Shown: in pieces, positions 45,609 through 52,808 of the stretch | Numbering within the stretch: position 1 is the first letter of the stretch | Layout: the number at the start of each line of letters is the position of its first letter | Source: Hymenobacter nivis | GTDB taxonomy: Bacteria; Bacteroidota; Bacteroidia; Cytophagales; Hymenobacteraceae | NCBI RefSeq assembly: GCF_006439025.1 | Contig: NZ_RCYZ01000010.1 | Location: 1-64,000, forward strand | Direction of reading: 5' to 3' | DNA: 64,000 nucleotides | Notes under the pieces: generated by a model | Database searches by the model: none | The model's input: only the letters and a program-made list of their open reading frames with translations | Told to the model about the DNA's origin: nothing | Made by a program: the position numbers and the translations under genes

Positions 45609-46712
45609 ATGGCCCGCCCAGTTTTCACCCTCGGAATCGAAGAAGAATTCCAAACCATCGACCCCATCACGCGCGACCTGCGCTCGCACATGTCGAAGAT
45701 TGTGGAGGACGGCAAAATCACGCTGCACGAGCAAGTGAAGGCCGAAATGCACGAGTCGGTGGTGGAAGTCGGCACCAATATTTGCAAGAATATTGACGAG
45801 GCGCGCACCGAAGTGGTTCACCTGCGCCGCCAGGTCATCGAGCTGGCCGACCGGGTGGGCCTGAAAATTGCGGCCGCCGGCACGCACCCGTTTTCGCGTT
45901 GGCAAGACCAGCCCATTACGCCCGATGCCCGTTACGACAAAATTGTGGAGGAATTGCAAGAAGCCGCCCGCTCCAACCTCGTTTTTGGAATGCACGTGCA
46001 CATCGGCATCGAAAACCGCGACCTGGGCGTGTACATGATGAATGCGCTGCGCTACTTCCTACCGCACTTGTTTGCGCTTAGCACCAACTCACCGTTTTGG
46101 GAAGGCCGCGAAACGGGCTACAAATCGTTCAGAACCAAAGTATTTGAGCGTTTCCCGCGTACGGGTATTCCGGGATTTTTCCATAGCGCCAGCGACTACG
46201 ACGAGTTTTTGGCGCTCCTGATCAAGACCGGCTGCATCGACAACGGCAAGAAAATCTGGTGGGATATCCGCCTCCACCCCTTCTTCGACACCATCGAATA
46301 CCGCATTTGCGACATGATGATGCGCGCCGACGAAACCATTGCTGTGGCCGCCGTGATGCAGGCGCTCGTGGCCAAAATTTATAAGCTCAAGGAACAAAAC
46401 CTGAATTTCCGGGTGTACCGCAGCGCGCTCATTAAGGAGAATAAATGGCGCGCCGCCCGTTACGGCATTAGCGGCACACTCATCGACTTTGGCACGCAGG
46501 AAGAGAAGCCAGCTCGCCAGCTCATTCTCGAACTACTTGATTTTGTGGATGACGTGCTGGACGACCTCGGCAGCCGCCAGGAAGTGGAATACGTGCTCAA
46601 AATGCTCGAAATGGGCACCGGTGCCGACCGCCAGCTTGCCGTTTTCCACCAGACCGGCGACTTGACCAAGGTAGTTGATTACATTCTGAGCGAAACCACC
46701 CACGGGTTGTAA
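45609..46712 (+). CDS. Carboxylate-amine ligase, GCS2/YbdK family
   Basis: 367 residues, normal for the YbdK/GCS2 group. The family motifs are GIEEEFQTIDP at the start, EVGTNICKN, FGMHVHIGIENRD and YRICDMMMR, which carry the metal and nucleotide ligands of the glutamine-synthetase-like fold. YbdK itself shows weak gamma-glutamyl-cysteine ligase activity; most members have unknown substrates. It is cytoplasmic. Its neighbours, an ATP-grasp ligase and a glutamine amidotransferase, point to a pathway in which amide bonds are made in sequence. Confidence 0.9.
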   Translation: MARPVFTLGIEEEFQTIDPITRDLRSHMSKIVEDGKITLHEQVKAEMHESVVEVGTNICKNIDEARTEVVHLRRQVIELADRVGLKIAAAGTHPFSRWQDQPITPDARYDKIVEELQEAARSNLVFGMHVHIGIENRDLGVYMMNALRYFLPHLFALSTNSPFWEGRETGYKSFRTKVFERFPRTGIPGFFHSASDYDEFLALLIKTGCIDNGKKIWWDIRLHPFFDTIEYRICDMMMRADETIAVAAVMQALVAKIYKLKEQNLNFRVYRSALIKENKWRAARYGISGTLIDFGTQEEKPARQLILELLDFVDDVLDDLGSRQEVEYVLKMLEMGTGADRQLAVFHQTGDLTKVVDYILSETTHGL

Positions 46713-46735
46713 TTTTAGGGCTTTATTTAAACTGG

Positions 46736-46759
46736 AACGCCAGCCGCTTGGTTGGCGTT
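46736..46759 (+). terminator. Weak hairpin between ligase and amidotransferase
   Basis: AACGCCA (46736-46742) pairs with TGGCGTT (46753-46759), then TCTGTTTGTT. It may attenuate rather than stop transcription. Confidence 0.45.
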
Positions 46760-46781
46760 TCTGTTTGTTCCGTTTCACATT

Positions 46782-46813
46782 TACGGCTGATTACCAATAC
46801 GGCTGATTACCAA
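46782..46813 (+). repeat. Tandem 16-bp duplication upstream of the amidotransferase gene
   Basis: TACGGCTGATTACCAA occurs twice head to tail (46782-46797, 46798-46813), 12 bases before the start codon. Confidence 0.85.
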
Positions 46814-46824
46814 TTTTTTGCTTT

Positions 46825-47658
46825 ATGACGACTATTCGCTTAGCTATCCTGGATATGTACATGGGCGCGGCCAACGAGGGCATGCGCTGCATCCGCCAGC
46901 TTATTCGCCGCGCCGAGGCCGACCACGGCCTGCATTTCGCTACCGAAACCTTCGATGTGCGCGGCCAAAACCAGTTGCCCCGCCTCGCCGACTTCGACCT
47001 ATTTATTTCCTCTGGGGGCCCCGGCAGCCCCCTGGCTACCACCGACGCTTGGGAAAGCGGTTACTTCCAGCTGATTGACGAATTATTTACCCATAACCAA
47101 ACACTAGGGCCCCGCAAGCACCTGCTGCTGATTTGCCACTCGTTCCAGCTCGTGAGCCGCCACCTAGGCCTTGGCGAATTGAGCCAGCGCAAGTCCACTT
47201 CGTTTGGCGTAATGCCCGTACACCTCACCGAAGCCGGCCACGCCGACCCGGTGCTGGGGGCCCTACCGGAGCCGTTTTTTGCCGTCGACTCGCGCGATTA
47301 CCAGCTCACCCACCCCAACCTGGAGCGGCTGGGGGCCCTGGGGGCCGAAATTCTGTGCCTCGAAAAAGAGCGCCCTCACGTGGCACTGGCCCGCGCTGTG
47401 ATGGCCATCCGCTTCTCGCCCGAGGTGCTCGGCACCCAGTTCCACCCCGAAGCCGACGGCGAAGGCATGCTCCGCTACATGCTCACCGATGAGCGCAAGC
47501 AGCAGGTTATCACGGCTTACGGCGAAGACAAATACCACGAAATGGTGCGCCTGCTCGCCGACCCCACCACCATTGAACTCACCGAAGGCATTGTGGTGCC
47601 TACATTTCTGCGCTTGGCCATGGCGCAGCTCGCCCCTGAGCTGGCCGCAGCTAATTAA
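46825..47658 (+). CDS. Class I glutamine amidotransferase-like protein
   Basis: 277 residues. SSGGPGSP forms the oxyanion strand, Cys104 the nucleophile and His207/Glu209 (TQFHPEAD) complete the triad, so glutaminase activity is expected. The nucleophile elbow reads LICHSFQLV, with His-Ser instead of the usual Leu-Gly or Leu-x. A C-terminal extension of about 50 residues (DERKQQVITAYGEDKYHEMV) is not part of the standard domain. It may supply ammonia to the neighbouring ligases or hydrolyse a gamma-glutamyl compound. Confidence 0.85.
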   Translation: MTTIRLAILDMYMGAANEGMRCIRQLIRRAEADHGLHFATETFDVRGQNQLPRLADFDLFISSGGPGSPLATTDAWESGYFQLIDELFTHNQTLGPRKHLLLICHSFQLVSRHLGLGELSQRKSTSFGVMPVHLTEAGHADPVLGALPEPFFAVDSRDYQLTHPNLERLGALGAEILCLEKERPHVALARAVMAIRFSPEVLGTQFHPEADGEGMLRYMLTDERKQQVITAYGEDKYHEMVRLLADPTTIELTEGIVVPTFLRLAMAQLAPELAAAN

Positions 47659-47726
47659 TTAATTTGTTGTTGGGTTATTAATAATAATTAATTACCTGAT
47701 CAATTTATTTCAGCCCCGCTTCGCTT

Positions 47727-48935
47727 ATGATTCCCGCTCTCCGCCAAGCTTACAACGCTGCTTTCACGCCGGAAAAATACCAGGCCATGCTGGCCGATAT
47801 AGAGGCGAAACTTCCTGGTCAATTGGAGTTCAGGCTGGCTGAAACCCCCATTTTCGTTCCCGCGCAGCTGCGCGATAAGCTGATGCGGGCGGGCCAGGAC
47901 ATCATAAAGGTTATCCAGCGCCCTGATTTTAAAGCACTGACTGACAATGCAATTCCTTTGCACCAGCGCGTGCCGAATGAAGACGCGCACGCCACATTTC
48001 TAACGTTTGATTTCGCGGTGTGCCGCGACGAGCAAGGCGAATTGGAGCCGCAGCTTATTGAGATGCAAGGTTTTCCATCCCTCTACGCCTTTCAAACCTG
48101 GCAGCCGGATTCCTACGCCCGGCAGTTCGACATTCCTGATTCGGTCACGCCTTATTTTGAGGTAGCCAATGATGCGGAATACCAAAAGGAGATGCGGCGT
48201 TTACTATTGGGCGACGCCAAGCCGGAAGAAGTTATTCTGCTGGAAATATTTCCCGAAAAGCAAAAAACCCGCGTCGATTTTGCACTTACCAAGCAGTTTT
48301 GGGGCGTGGATGCGGTTTGCTTAACCAAAATAAAAAAGCGTGGTCGAGAATTATTTTACGAAAAGGAAGGGCGCGAAATCCGCATCAAGCGCATTTACAA
48401 CCGCATCATTTTTGACGAGCTGGACCGCTACCCCAACCTGCATACCGAGTATCATCTTACCGATGACGTCGACGTACATTGGGTAGGACACCCCAACTGG
48501 TTTTTTCGCATCAGTAAGTACACGCTACCGCTGATAAAGAGCCAGTTTTCGCCTCCAAGCTACTATTTGAGCGAACTCAAAACGTACCCCGAAGACCTTG
48601 AAAACTACGTCTTAAAGCCGCTGTTTTCGTTTGCGGGCACGGGGGTGCGGCTGCACATCACCGCCGCCGACCTCGACGCGCTGACCGATAAAGAGAACTA
48701 TTTGCTACAACGTAAAGTGGTCTATGCGCCCGCCATCCAGGCCCCCGATGGAATGGTGAAATGCGAAATCCGCTTGCTCTACGTGTGGCATCCCGAGGAC
48801 GCGCAGCCGCACCTACTCACCGGCCTGGGCCGCATGAGCCGTGGGGAGATGATTGGCGTAGCTTTCAACAAGGACAAAGACTGGGTGGGTGGTACCACGC
48901 CCCTGTTTGAGCGGGCCGCGCCTGCGCAGCCGTAG
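47727..48935 (+). CDS. Probable ATP-grasp-like ligase, family not named
   Basis: 402 residues. No named family was recognised with certainty, but several segments look like a (possibly circularly permuted) ATP-grasp fold: LIEMQGFPSLYAFQ, a basic strand RIKRIYNRIIFDEL, YVLKPLFSFAGTGV with Lys-Pro and a glycine loop, YLLQRKVVYAP, and CEIRLLYVW. It is cytoplasmic. It closes the ligase/amidotransferase series, 68 bases after the amidotransferase gene, and is slightly less GC-rich than its neighbours. I infer an amide- or ester-forming ligase acting in the same pathway. Confidence 0.7.
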   Translation: MIPALRQAYNAAFTPEKYQAMLADIEAKLPGQLEFRLAETPIFVPAQLRDKLMRAGQDIIKVIQRPDFKALTDNAIPLHQRVPNEDAHATFLTFDFAVCRDEQGELEPQLIEMQGFPSLYAFQTWQPDSYARQFDIPDSVTPYFEVANDAEYQKEMRRLLLGDAKPEEVILLEIFPEKQKTRVDFALTKQFWGVDAVCLTKIKKRGRELFYEKEGREIRIKRIYNRIIFDELDRYPNLHTEYHLTDDVDVHWVGHPNWFFRISKYTLPLIKSQFSPPSYYLSELKTYPEDLENYVLKPLFSFAGTGVRLHITAADLDALTDKENYLLQRKVVYAPAIQAPDGMVKCEIRLLYVWHPEDAQPHLLTGLGRMSRGEMIGVAFNKDKDWVGGTTPLFERAAPAQP

Positions 48936-48990
48936 GAACATCCGGTTGCGGTTGTGCGTATCCGGTGCATTACTTCACCGACCGCACACC

Positions 48991-49500
48991 ATGGCTACCC
49001 TCGCCGAGAAAGGCTTCCGCATTTCCAAAAACGCCGTTTTCAACTTGTTTATCGGGCGGGCCACCAAGCTCCTTGGGCGGCCATTTAAAGTGGTTACCAT
49101 CCTGAACGAGGTGGCTACCAAGCTTGCCAACGAGGAGAGCAAGGACAATAAGTTCAAGCAATTGCTGAATGTGGCCCTGACGTTGGTGCGGCTGGTGCGC
49201 CGCTACGCCAGCGGCGACTACCGCGAGGTTTCGACCACCACTATCGTATCGGGGCTGGCAGTATTACTCTACGTGTTGTCGCCAATTGACTTGGTTCCCG
49301 ACTTCATTCCCGTCATCGGCTTTCTCGATGACCTGAGCCTAATCAGCTGGTTTGTGGGCAAATTCCAGGACGAGATCATCAAGTTTCAGTACTGGGAAAA
49401 ATCTCAGGAAACCGACGCACCGGATGCGCCGGATGCTGCCGCTGAGCCTGCCCGCGGCGACGCTACGCTGCCCGCTGTGGCCGAATTGGGCCATTCATAG
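48991..49500 (+). CDS. YkvA/DUF1232 family protein
   Basis: 169 residues from the ATG at 48991. The DUF1232 signature is LLYVLSPIDLVPDFIPVIG followed by FLDDLSLISW, a hydrophobic hairpin present in small membrane-associated proteins of unknown role. The N terminus is basic and amphipathic; the tail is Asp/Ala/Pro-rich. It follows the ligase series by 55 bases, so co-transcription is possible, but the family is found in many contexts. Confidence 0.88.
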   Translation: MATLAEKGFRISKNAVFNLFIGRATKLLGRPFKVVTILNEVATKLANEESKDNKFKQLLNVALTLVRLVRRYASGDYREVSTTTIVSGLAVLLYVLSPIDLVPDFIPVIGFLDDLSLISWFVGKFQDEIIKFQYWEKSQETDAPDAPDAAAEPARGDATLPAVAELGHS

Positions 49501-49549
49501 GCTCTGCTATCGGCTTGGTGTTTTTCTTGGGGTTGACTTTATATTTACC

Positions 49550-49849
49550 ATGCCTACATTCGTCGTTACTATCTTATTGCCAGATTCTTACGAGGAAAGT
49601 TTCCTGGCCCTTATTCCCCGGCACCGCTCGGTAATCAACCGCTTGCTGTCGGAGAAAGTAATCGAGGCCTACGCCATCAGTGCTGATCGCCGCCGGGGCT
49701 GGATTACCATCAACGGCGACGATGCCGGTGCGGTACGCAGCTTGGTGGAGAAGTTTCCGCTGTACAGCTATTTCCTCGGCATTGAAATTGATGAGTTGTT
49801 CATTTTCGACTCGGTGGCTACCCGTTTCCCCATCATTAGTTTGAATTAG
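49550..49849 (+). CDS. Small conserved-looking protein, possible YciI/ferredoxin-like fold
   Basis: 99 residues from the ATG at 49550, five bases after a TATATTTA element. The sequence alternates strands and helices (PTFVVTILLPDSYEESFLAL, LLSEKVIEAYAISADRR, RRGWITINGDDAGAVRSLVE, KFPLYSYFLGIEIDELFIFD), as expected for a small alpha/beta sandwich like muconolactone isomerase or YciI. There are no signal or membrane segments. Function unknown. Confidence 0.7.
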   Translation: MPTFVVTILLPDSYEESFLALIPRHRSVINRLLSEKVIEAYAISADRRRGWITINGDDAGAVRSLVEKFPLYSYFLGIEIDELFIFDSVATRFPIISLN

Positions 49850-49867
49850 GGCCCCACAGCCATTCTT

Positions 49868-49875
49868 TATTTTTG
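49868..49875 (+). promoter_or_regulatory. -7 promoter box (TATTTTTG) next to a start codon
   Basis: Exact TAnnTTTG match ending five bases before the ATG at 49881; the transcript would be leaderless or nearly so. Confidence 0.6.
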
Positions 49876-49880
49876 CATTA

Positions 49881-50744
49881 ATGACAGCTTTGCTTATCCG
49901 CCATTTCATTTTTCTAGCTGTTATTGGGGTTGCATTGGGTGGAGTGCTCACGGCCGCTCGCCCTGCCCCGGCCATCACAACCGGGCAGTTGGTGGAGCGC
50001 ATGACCAGCGCCATTGAAAACCTGCGCTACCTGCGTTGCTCGGCCAAGGCCCAGGAGCGGCTCGGCCGGGAGGTGAAGCCGTCCAGCAGCACCATGAAGC
50101 TGGGGTTCAATCCCTTCCGGGTTTATTTGAAAGATAATAAGAACGTGGAAGTGCTGTGGGTGACGGGCCAAAACGGCGGCGACGCGTGGGTATACCCGGC
50201 CAGCTTTCCGTACGTCACGCTCAGCCTTGACCCCAAGGGGGCCCTTATGCGCAAAGGCCAGCACCACACCGTACTGCAAGCCGGCTTCGGCACCATTGCC
50301 GACTTGTTGCGCCCCACCCCTTTGCGCCAGGACGCGACGTATAGCCGCACGTTTCGCTACACCGGCGACACGACGGTGCTGGGCCGACCGTGCCACGTGC
50401 TGCGGTCAGATTTCCCGCAGTTTCGCTACGTGGCTTATCGCGCCGGCAAAAGAGAAACCATCGCCACCGTGGCCGAGCGGTTTGGTTGCGGCGAATACCG
50501 CGTGCTGGAGCGCAACAACCTGAGCCCCGGCGCGACCCTGACGGAGGGCCAGGTGTTGCAGGTGCCCAACGGCTACGGCCGCCGCGTCACGCTGTGCATC
50601 GACCCGCAAAACTATCTGCCCATTGTAGTGGACGTGCGCGACGACCGGGGCCTGTTCGAGAAATTTGAATTCTCCAACCTTGTGGTGAACCAGCCAATCC
50701 CGGCCGCTGAATTCACGAAGACTTACCAAGGCTACAAGCTATGA
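49881..50744 (+). CDS. Exported DUF1571-like protein with LysM insert
   Basis: 287 residues. A signal peptide or anchor (residues about 5-27) is followed by a DUF1571-type domain (LRYLRCSAKAQERLGREV, NPFRVYLKDN) of the LolA-like outer-membrane-associated class. Between about 190 and 235 a LysM module is inserted (RETIATVAERFGCGEYRVLE, then LTEGQVLQVPNG), which would bind peptidoglycan. The domain resumes with CIDPQNYLPIVVDVRD. The insertion within the fold is unusual. A periplasmic cell-wall-associated role is inferred. Confidence 0.78.
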   Translation: MTALLIRHFIFLAVIGVALGGVLTAARPAPAITTGQLVERMTSAIENLRYLRCSAKAQERLGREVKPSSSTMKLGFNPFRVYLKDNKNVEVLWVTGQNGGDAWVYPASFPYVTLSLDPKGALMRKGQHHTVLQAGFGTIADLLRPTPLRQDATYSRTFRYTGDTTVLGRPCHVLRSDFPQFRYVAYRAGKRETIATVAERFGCGEYRVLERNNLSPGATLTEGQVLQVPNGYGRRVTLCIDPQNYLPIVVDVRDDRGLFEKFEFSNLVVNQPIPAAEFTKTYQGYKL

Positions 50745-50762
50745 TCGCAGATTATGCAGATT

Positions 50763-50868
50763 ATGCAGATTAACCGTGATTTCGCAGATTCTTAAACAAG
50801 TGCAAGCCTCATCAAAAGGCATGGGGTGCAACTGTTCAGGAATCTGCGAAATCACGGTTAATCTGCAT
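50763..50868. repeat. Intergenic inverted repeat with 29-bp perfect arms
   Basis: ATGCAGATTAACCGTGATTT... at 50763-50791 pairs base for base with 50840-50868, and imperfectly further out to the stop codon. AGATTATGC is also tandemly repeated at the left edge. It lies between convergent genes with no T-tract. Confidence 0.85.
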
Positions 50869-50878
50869 GATCTACGAT

Positions 50879-51751
50879 CTAGCGGCGCATGGTTTTCTCG
50901 ATTTGGTCCCACATTTCGGGCGTTAGGGCCCCCAGCTTGTTGAACTCGCCGGCGCCGTTGAGCCACTCGCCGCCGTCGATGGTGACCACTTCGCCGTTGA
51001 CGTAGGCCGAAAAATCGGATACCAGGTAGGCGGCCAGGTTGGCTAGTTCCTGGTGCTGGCCCACGCGCTTGAGGGGCACGCTGGCGGCGGGGTCGAGCTG
51101 GCTGGCTAACGGCTCGGGGAAAAGGCGACTCCAGGCTCCCTCCGTGGGAAAAGGCCCCGGCGCAATGGCGTTGCTGCGGATGCCGTACTTGGCCCATTCC
51201 ACGGCTAGCGAGCGGGTCATGGCCAGCACACCGGCTTTGGCCGCGGCCGAGGGCACTACAAACGCCGAGCCCACCGAGGCGTAGGTGGTGACGATGTTGA
51301 GGATGGTACCGGGCTTTTTGTCGGCAATCCAGCGCTTGCCCACGGCCAGCGTACAGTTGTAGGAGCCGCGCAGCACAATATCCACAATCACGTCGAACGC
51401 CTTGTGACTCAGGCGTTCGGTGGGCGAGATGAAGTTGCCGGCCGCGTTGTTCAGCAGCACGTCTACGCCGCCAAACTCGGCGATGGTGGCGTCGAGCATG
51501 GCCTCCACTTCGTTGTACTTGCGCACGTCGCAGGCCACGGCCAGCACCCGGCCGCCGGTTTGAGCGCGCAGCTCGGCGGCGGTAGCTTCGAGCACGTCAA
51601 TTTTGCGGCTGGTGATGGTAACGTGGGCCCCCAGTTGCAGGAAATACGTGGTCATGGCGCGGCCCAGGCCGGTGCCGCCGCCGGTTACGATGATGGTTTT
51701 ACCGGCCAGGGCATTGTCGCGCAGCATGGGTTGGGCAAAGGGGGTCGTCAT
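50879..51751 (-). CDS. SDR oxidoreductase, 2,4-dienoyl-CoA reductase-like
   Basis: 290 residues from the ATG at 51751. The cofactor site is VTGGGTGLGRAM with NNAAGNFISP, and the C-terminal GPFPTEGAWSRL is typical of 2,4-dienoyl-CoA reductases. The usual catalytic Tyr-x-x-x-Lys is replaced by SAAAKAG, which keeps the Lys; the same loss of the motif tyrosine is known in this reductase family, where another tyrosine acts. It therefore probably reduces dienoyl-CoA with NADPH in unsaturated fatty acid beta-oxidation. Confidence 0.87.
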   Translation of the reverse strand: MTTPFAQPMLRDNALAGKTIIVTGGGTGLGRAMTTYFLQLGAHVTITSRKIDVLEATAAELRAQTGGRVLAVACDVRKYNEVEAMLDATIAEFGGVDVLLNNAAGNFISPTERLSHKAFDVIVDIVLRGSYNCTLAVGKRWIADKKPGTILNIVTTYASVGSAFVVPSAAAKAGVLAMTRSLAVEWAKYGIRSNAIAPGPFPTEGAWSRLFPEPLASQLDPAASVPLKRVGQHQELANLAAYLVSDFSAYVNGEVVTIDGGEWLNGAGEFNKLGALTPEMWDQIEKTMRR

Positions 51752-51910
51752 AAAAGCACGGAGAAAAGAGGTGGGAATCAACCGGCCGAAGGTACGGCGG
51801 GCTCCGGCCGGGGCCCCGCGTTAAAAGTTTTATTAGCAGAAGTATATATTACTAGTAGTTTCCTTCGCAGCTTTGCTGTTTATTGTTGAGCTTTTCTCTT
51901 CCCCGCGCCT

Positions 51911-52771
51911 ATGAATCCGTCTCCTCACGCACCCGCGCCCAAGCTGCCCACTGTGGCTTTGTTGGGGTGCGGCTGGCTGGGCACGGCCCTGGCCCAACAC
52001 CTGCTGGCCGCCGGGCACCGCGTGGTGGGCACTACCACCACCCCGGCGCAGCTGCCCGTGCTCACCGAGCTGGGGGTGCAGCCGCACCTGTTGCAGCTGG
52101 GGCCCGACTTTAGCCCGGCCGCCTACGACCAGCTGACGGACCTGCTGCGCGCCGCCGACGTGCTCGTGCTGAACGTGCCGCCGCGCACCGCCGCCGCCGG
52201 GGGCTATCCCGCCCTGCTGCGGCCCGTGCACCGGGCCGTGGTCACCGCTGGCATCGGCCGCGTGCTGTTTGTGAGCTCTACCGGCGTGTACCCCGACGAG
52301 CCGCGGCTCATGCGCGAAGCCGACGCCTACAGCAACCGCGACGCGGCCTCCGACGTGCTGCGGGCCGAGGGCCACTTCGTGCCGCGCTACGGGCAGTGGC
52401 GCAGCACGGTGGTACGCCTGGGGGGCCTCATCGGGCCGGGCCGGGCCCCGGGGCGCTTCTTGGCCGGCCGCCAGGACCTGGCCCAGGGCAATGCCCCCGT
52501 CAACCTGTTGCACCTCACCGATGCTGTGGGCGTATTATCCGCTATTATTCAGCACGATACCTGGGGCCATACCTTTAACGTAGCCGCGGCTGAACACCCG
52601 CGGCGGCGCGATTTTTACCCCGCCGCCGCCAACTACCTCGGCCTCGTGCCCCCCACGTTCCGCCCCGAAACCAGCCCCACCGGCAAAACCATCGACAGCA
52701 GCCTGGTGCGCGAAACGCTGCCCTACGCGTTTCGGCACGACGACGTGCTGGGGGCCCTGCCCTACTGCTAA
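51911..52771 (+). CDS. YeeZ-like extended SDR/epimerase
   Basis: 286 residues. It starts after a short Pro-rich leader with VALLGCGWLGTALAQHLLA, the G-x-G-x-x-G variant of the YeeZ (SDR_a8) subgroup, in which the second glycine pair is followed by Trp/Tyr-Leu-Gly. VLFVSSTGVYPD supplies the Ser, and VRLGGLIGPGR the substrate loop. The cytoplasmic enzyme binds NAD(P); its substrate is unknown. It is divergent from the dienoyl-CoA reductase gene and 37 bases upstream of the flavoprotein gene. Confidence 0.85.
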   Translation: MNPSPHAPAPKLPTVALLGCGWLGTALAQHLLAAGHRVVGTTTTPAQLPVLTELGVQPHLLQLGPDFSPAAYDQLTDLLRAADVLVLNVPPRTAAAGGYPALLRPVHRAVVTAGIGRVLFVSSTGVYPDEPRLMREADAYSNRDAASDVLRAEGHFVPRYGQWRSTVVRLGGLIGPGRAPGRFLAGRQDLAQGNAPVNLLHLTDAVGVLSAIIQHDTWGHTFNVAAAEHPRRRDFYPAAANYLGLVPPTFRPETSPTGKTIDSSLVRETLPYAFRHDDVLGALPYC

Positions 52772-52796
52772 GGCGCTGGGGCCCCGCGCCCGTGCG

Positions 52797-52804
52797 TAAA
52801 TTTG
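52797..52804 (+). promoter_or_regulatory. -7 promoter box (TAAATTTG) next to a GTG start
   Basis: Exact TAnnTTTG match ending four bases before the GTG at 52809, implying leaderless transcription. Confidence 0.6.
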
Positions 52805-52808
52805 CGGC

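Noticed and set aside
50879..51751. Dienoyl-CoA reductase-like protein considered inactive for lack of Tyr-x-x-x-Lys
   Set aside because: The motif tyrosine is also missing from active members of this reductase family, which keep the Lys.
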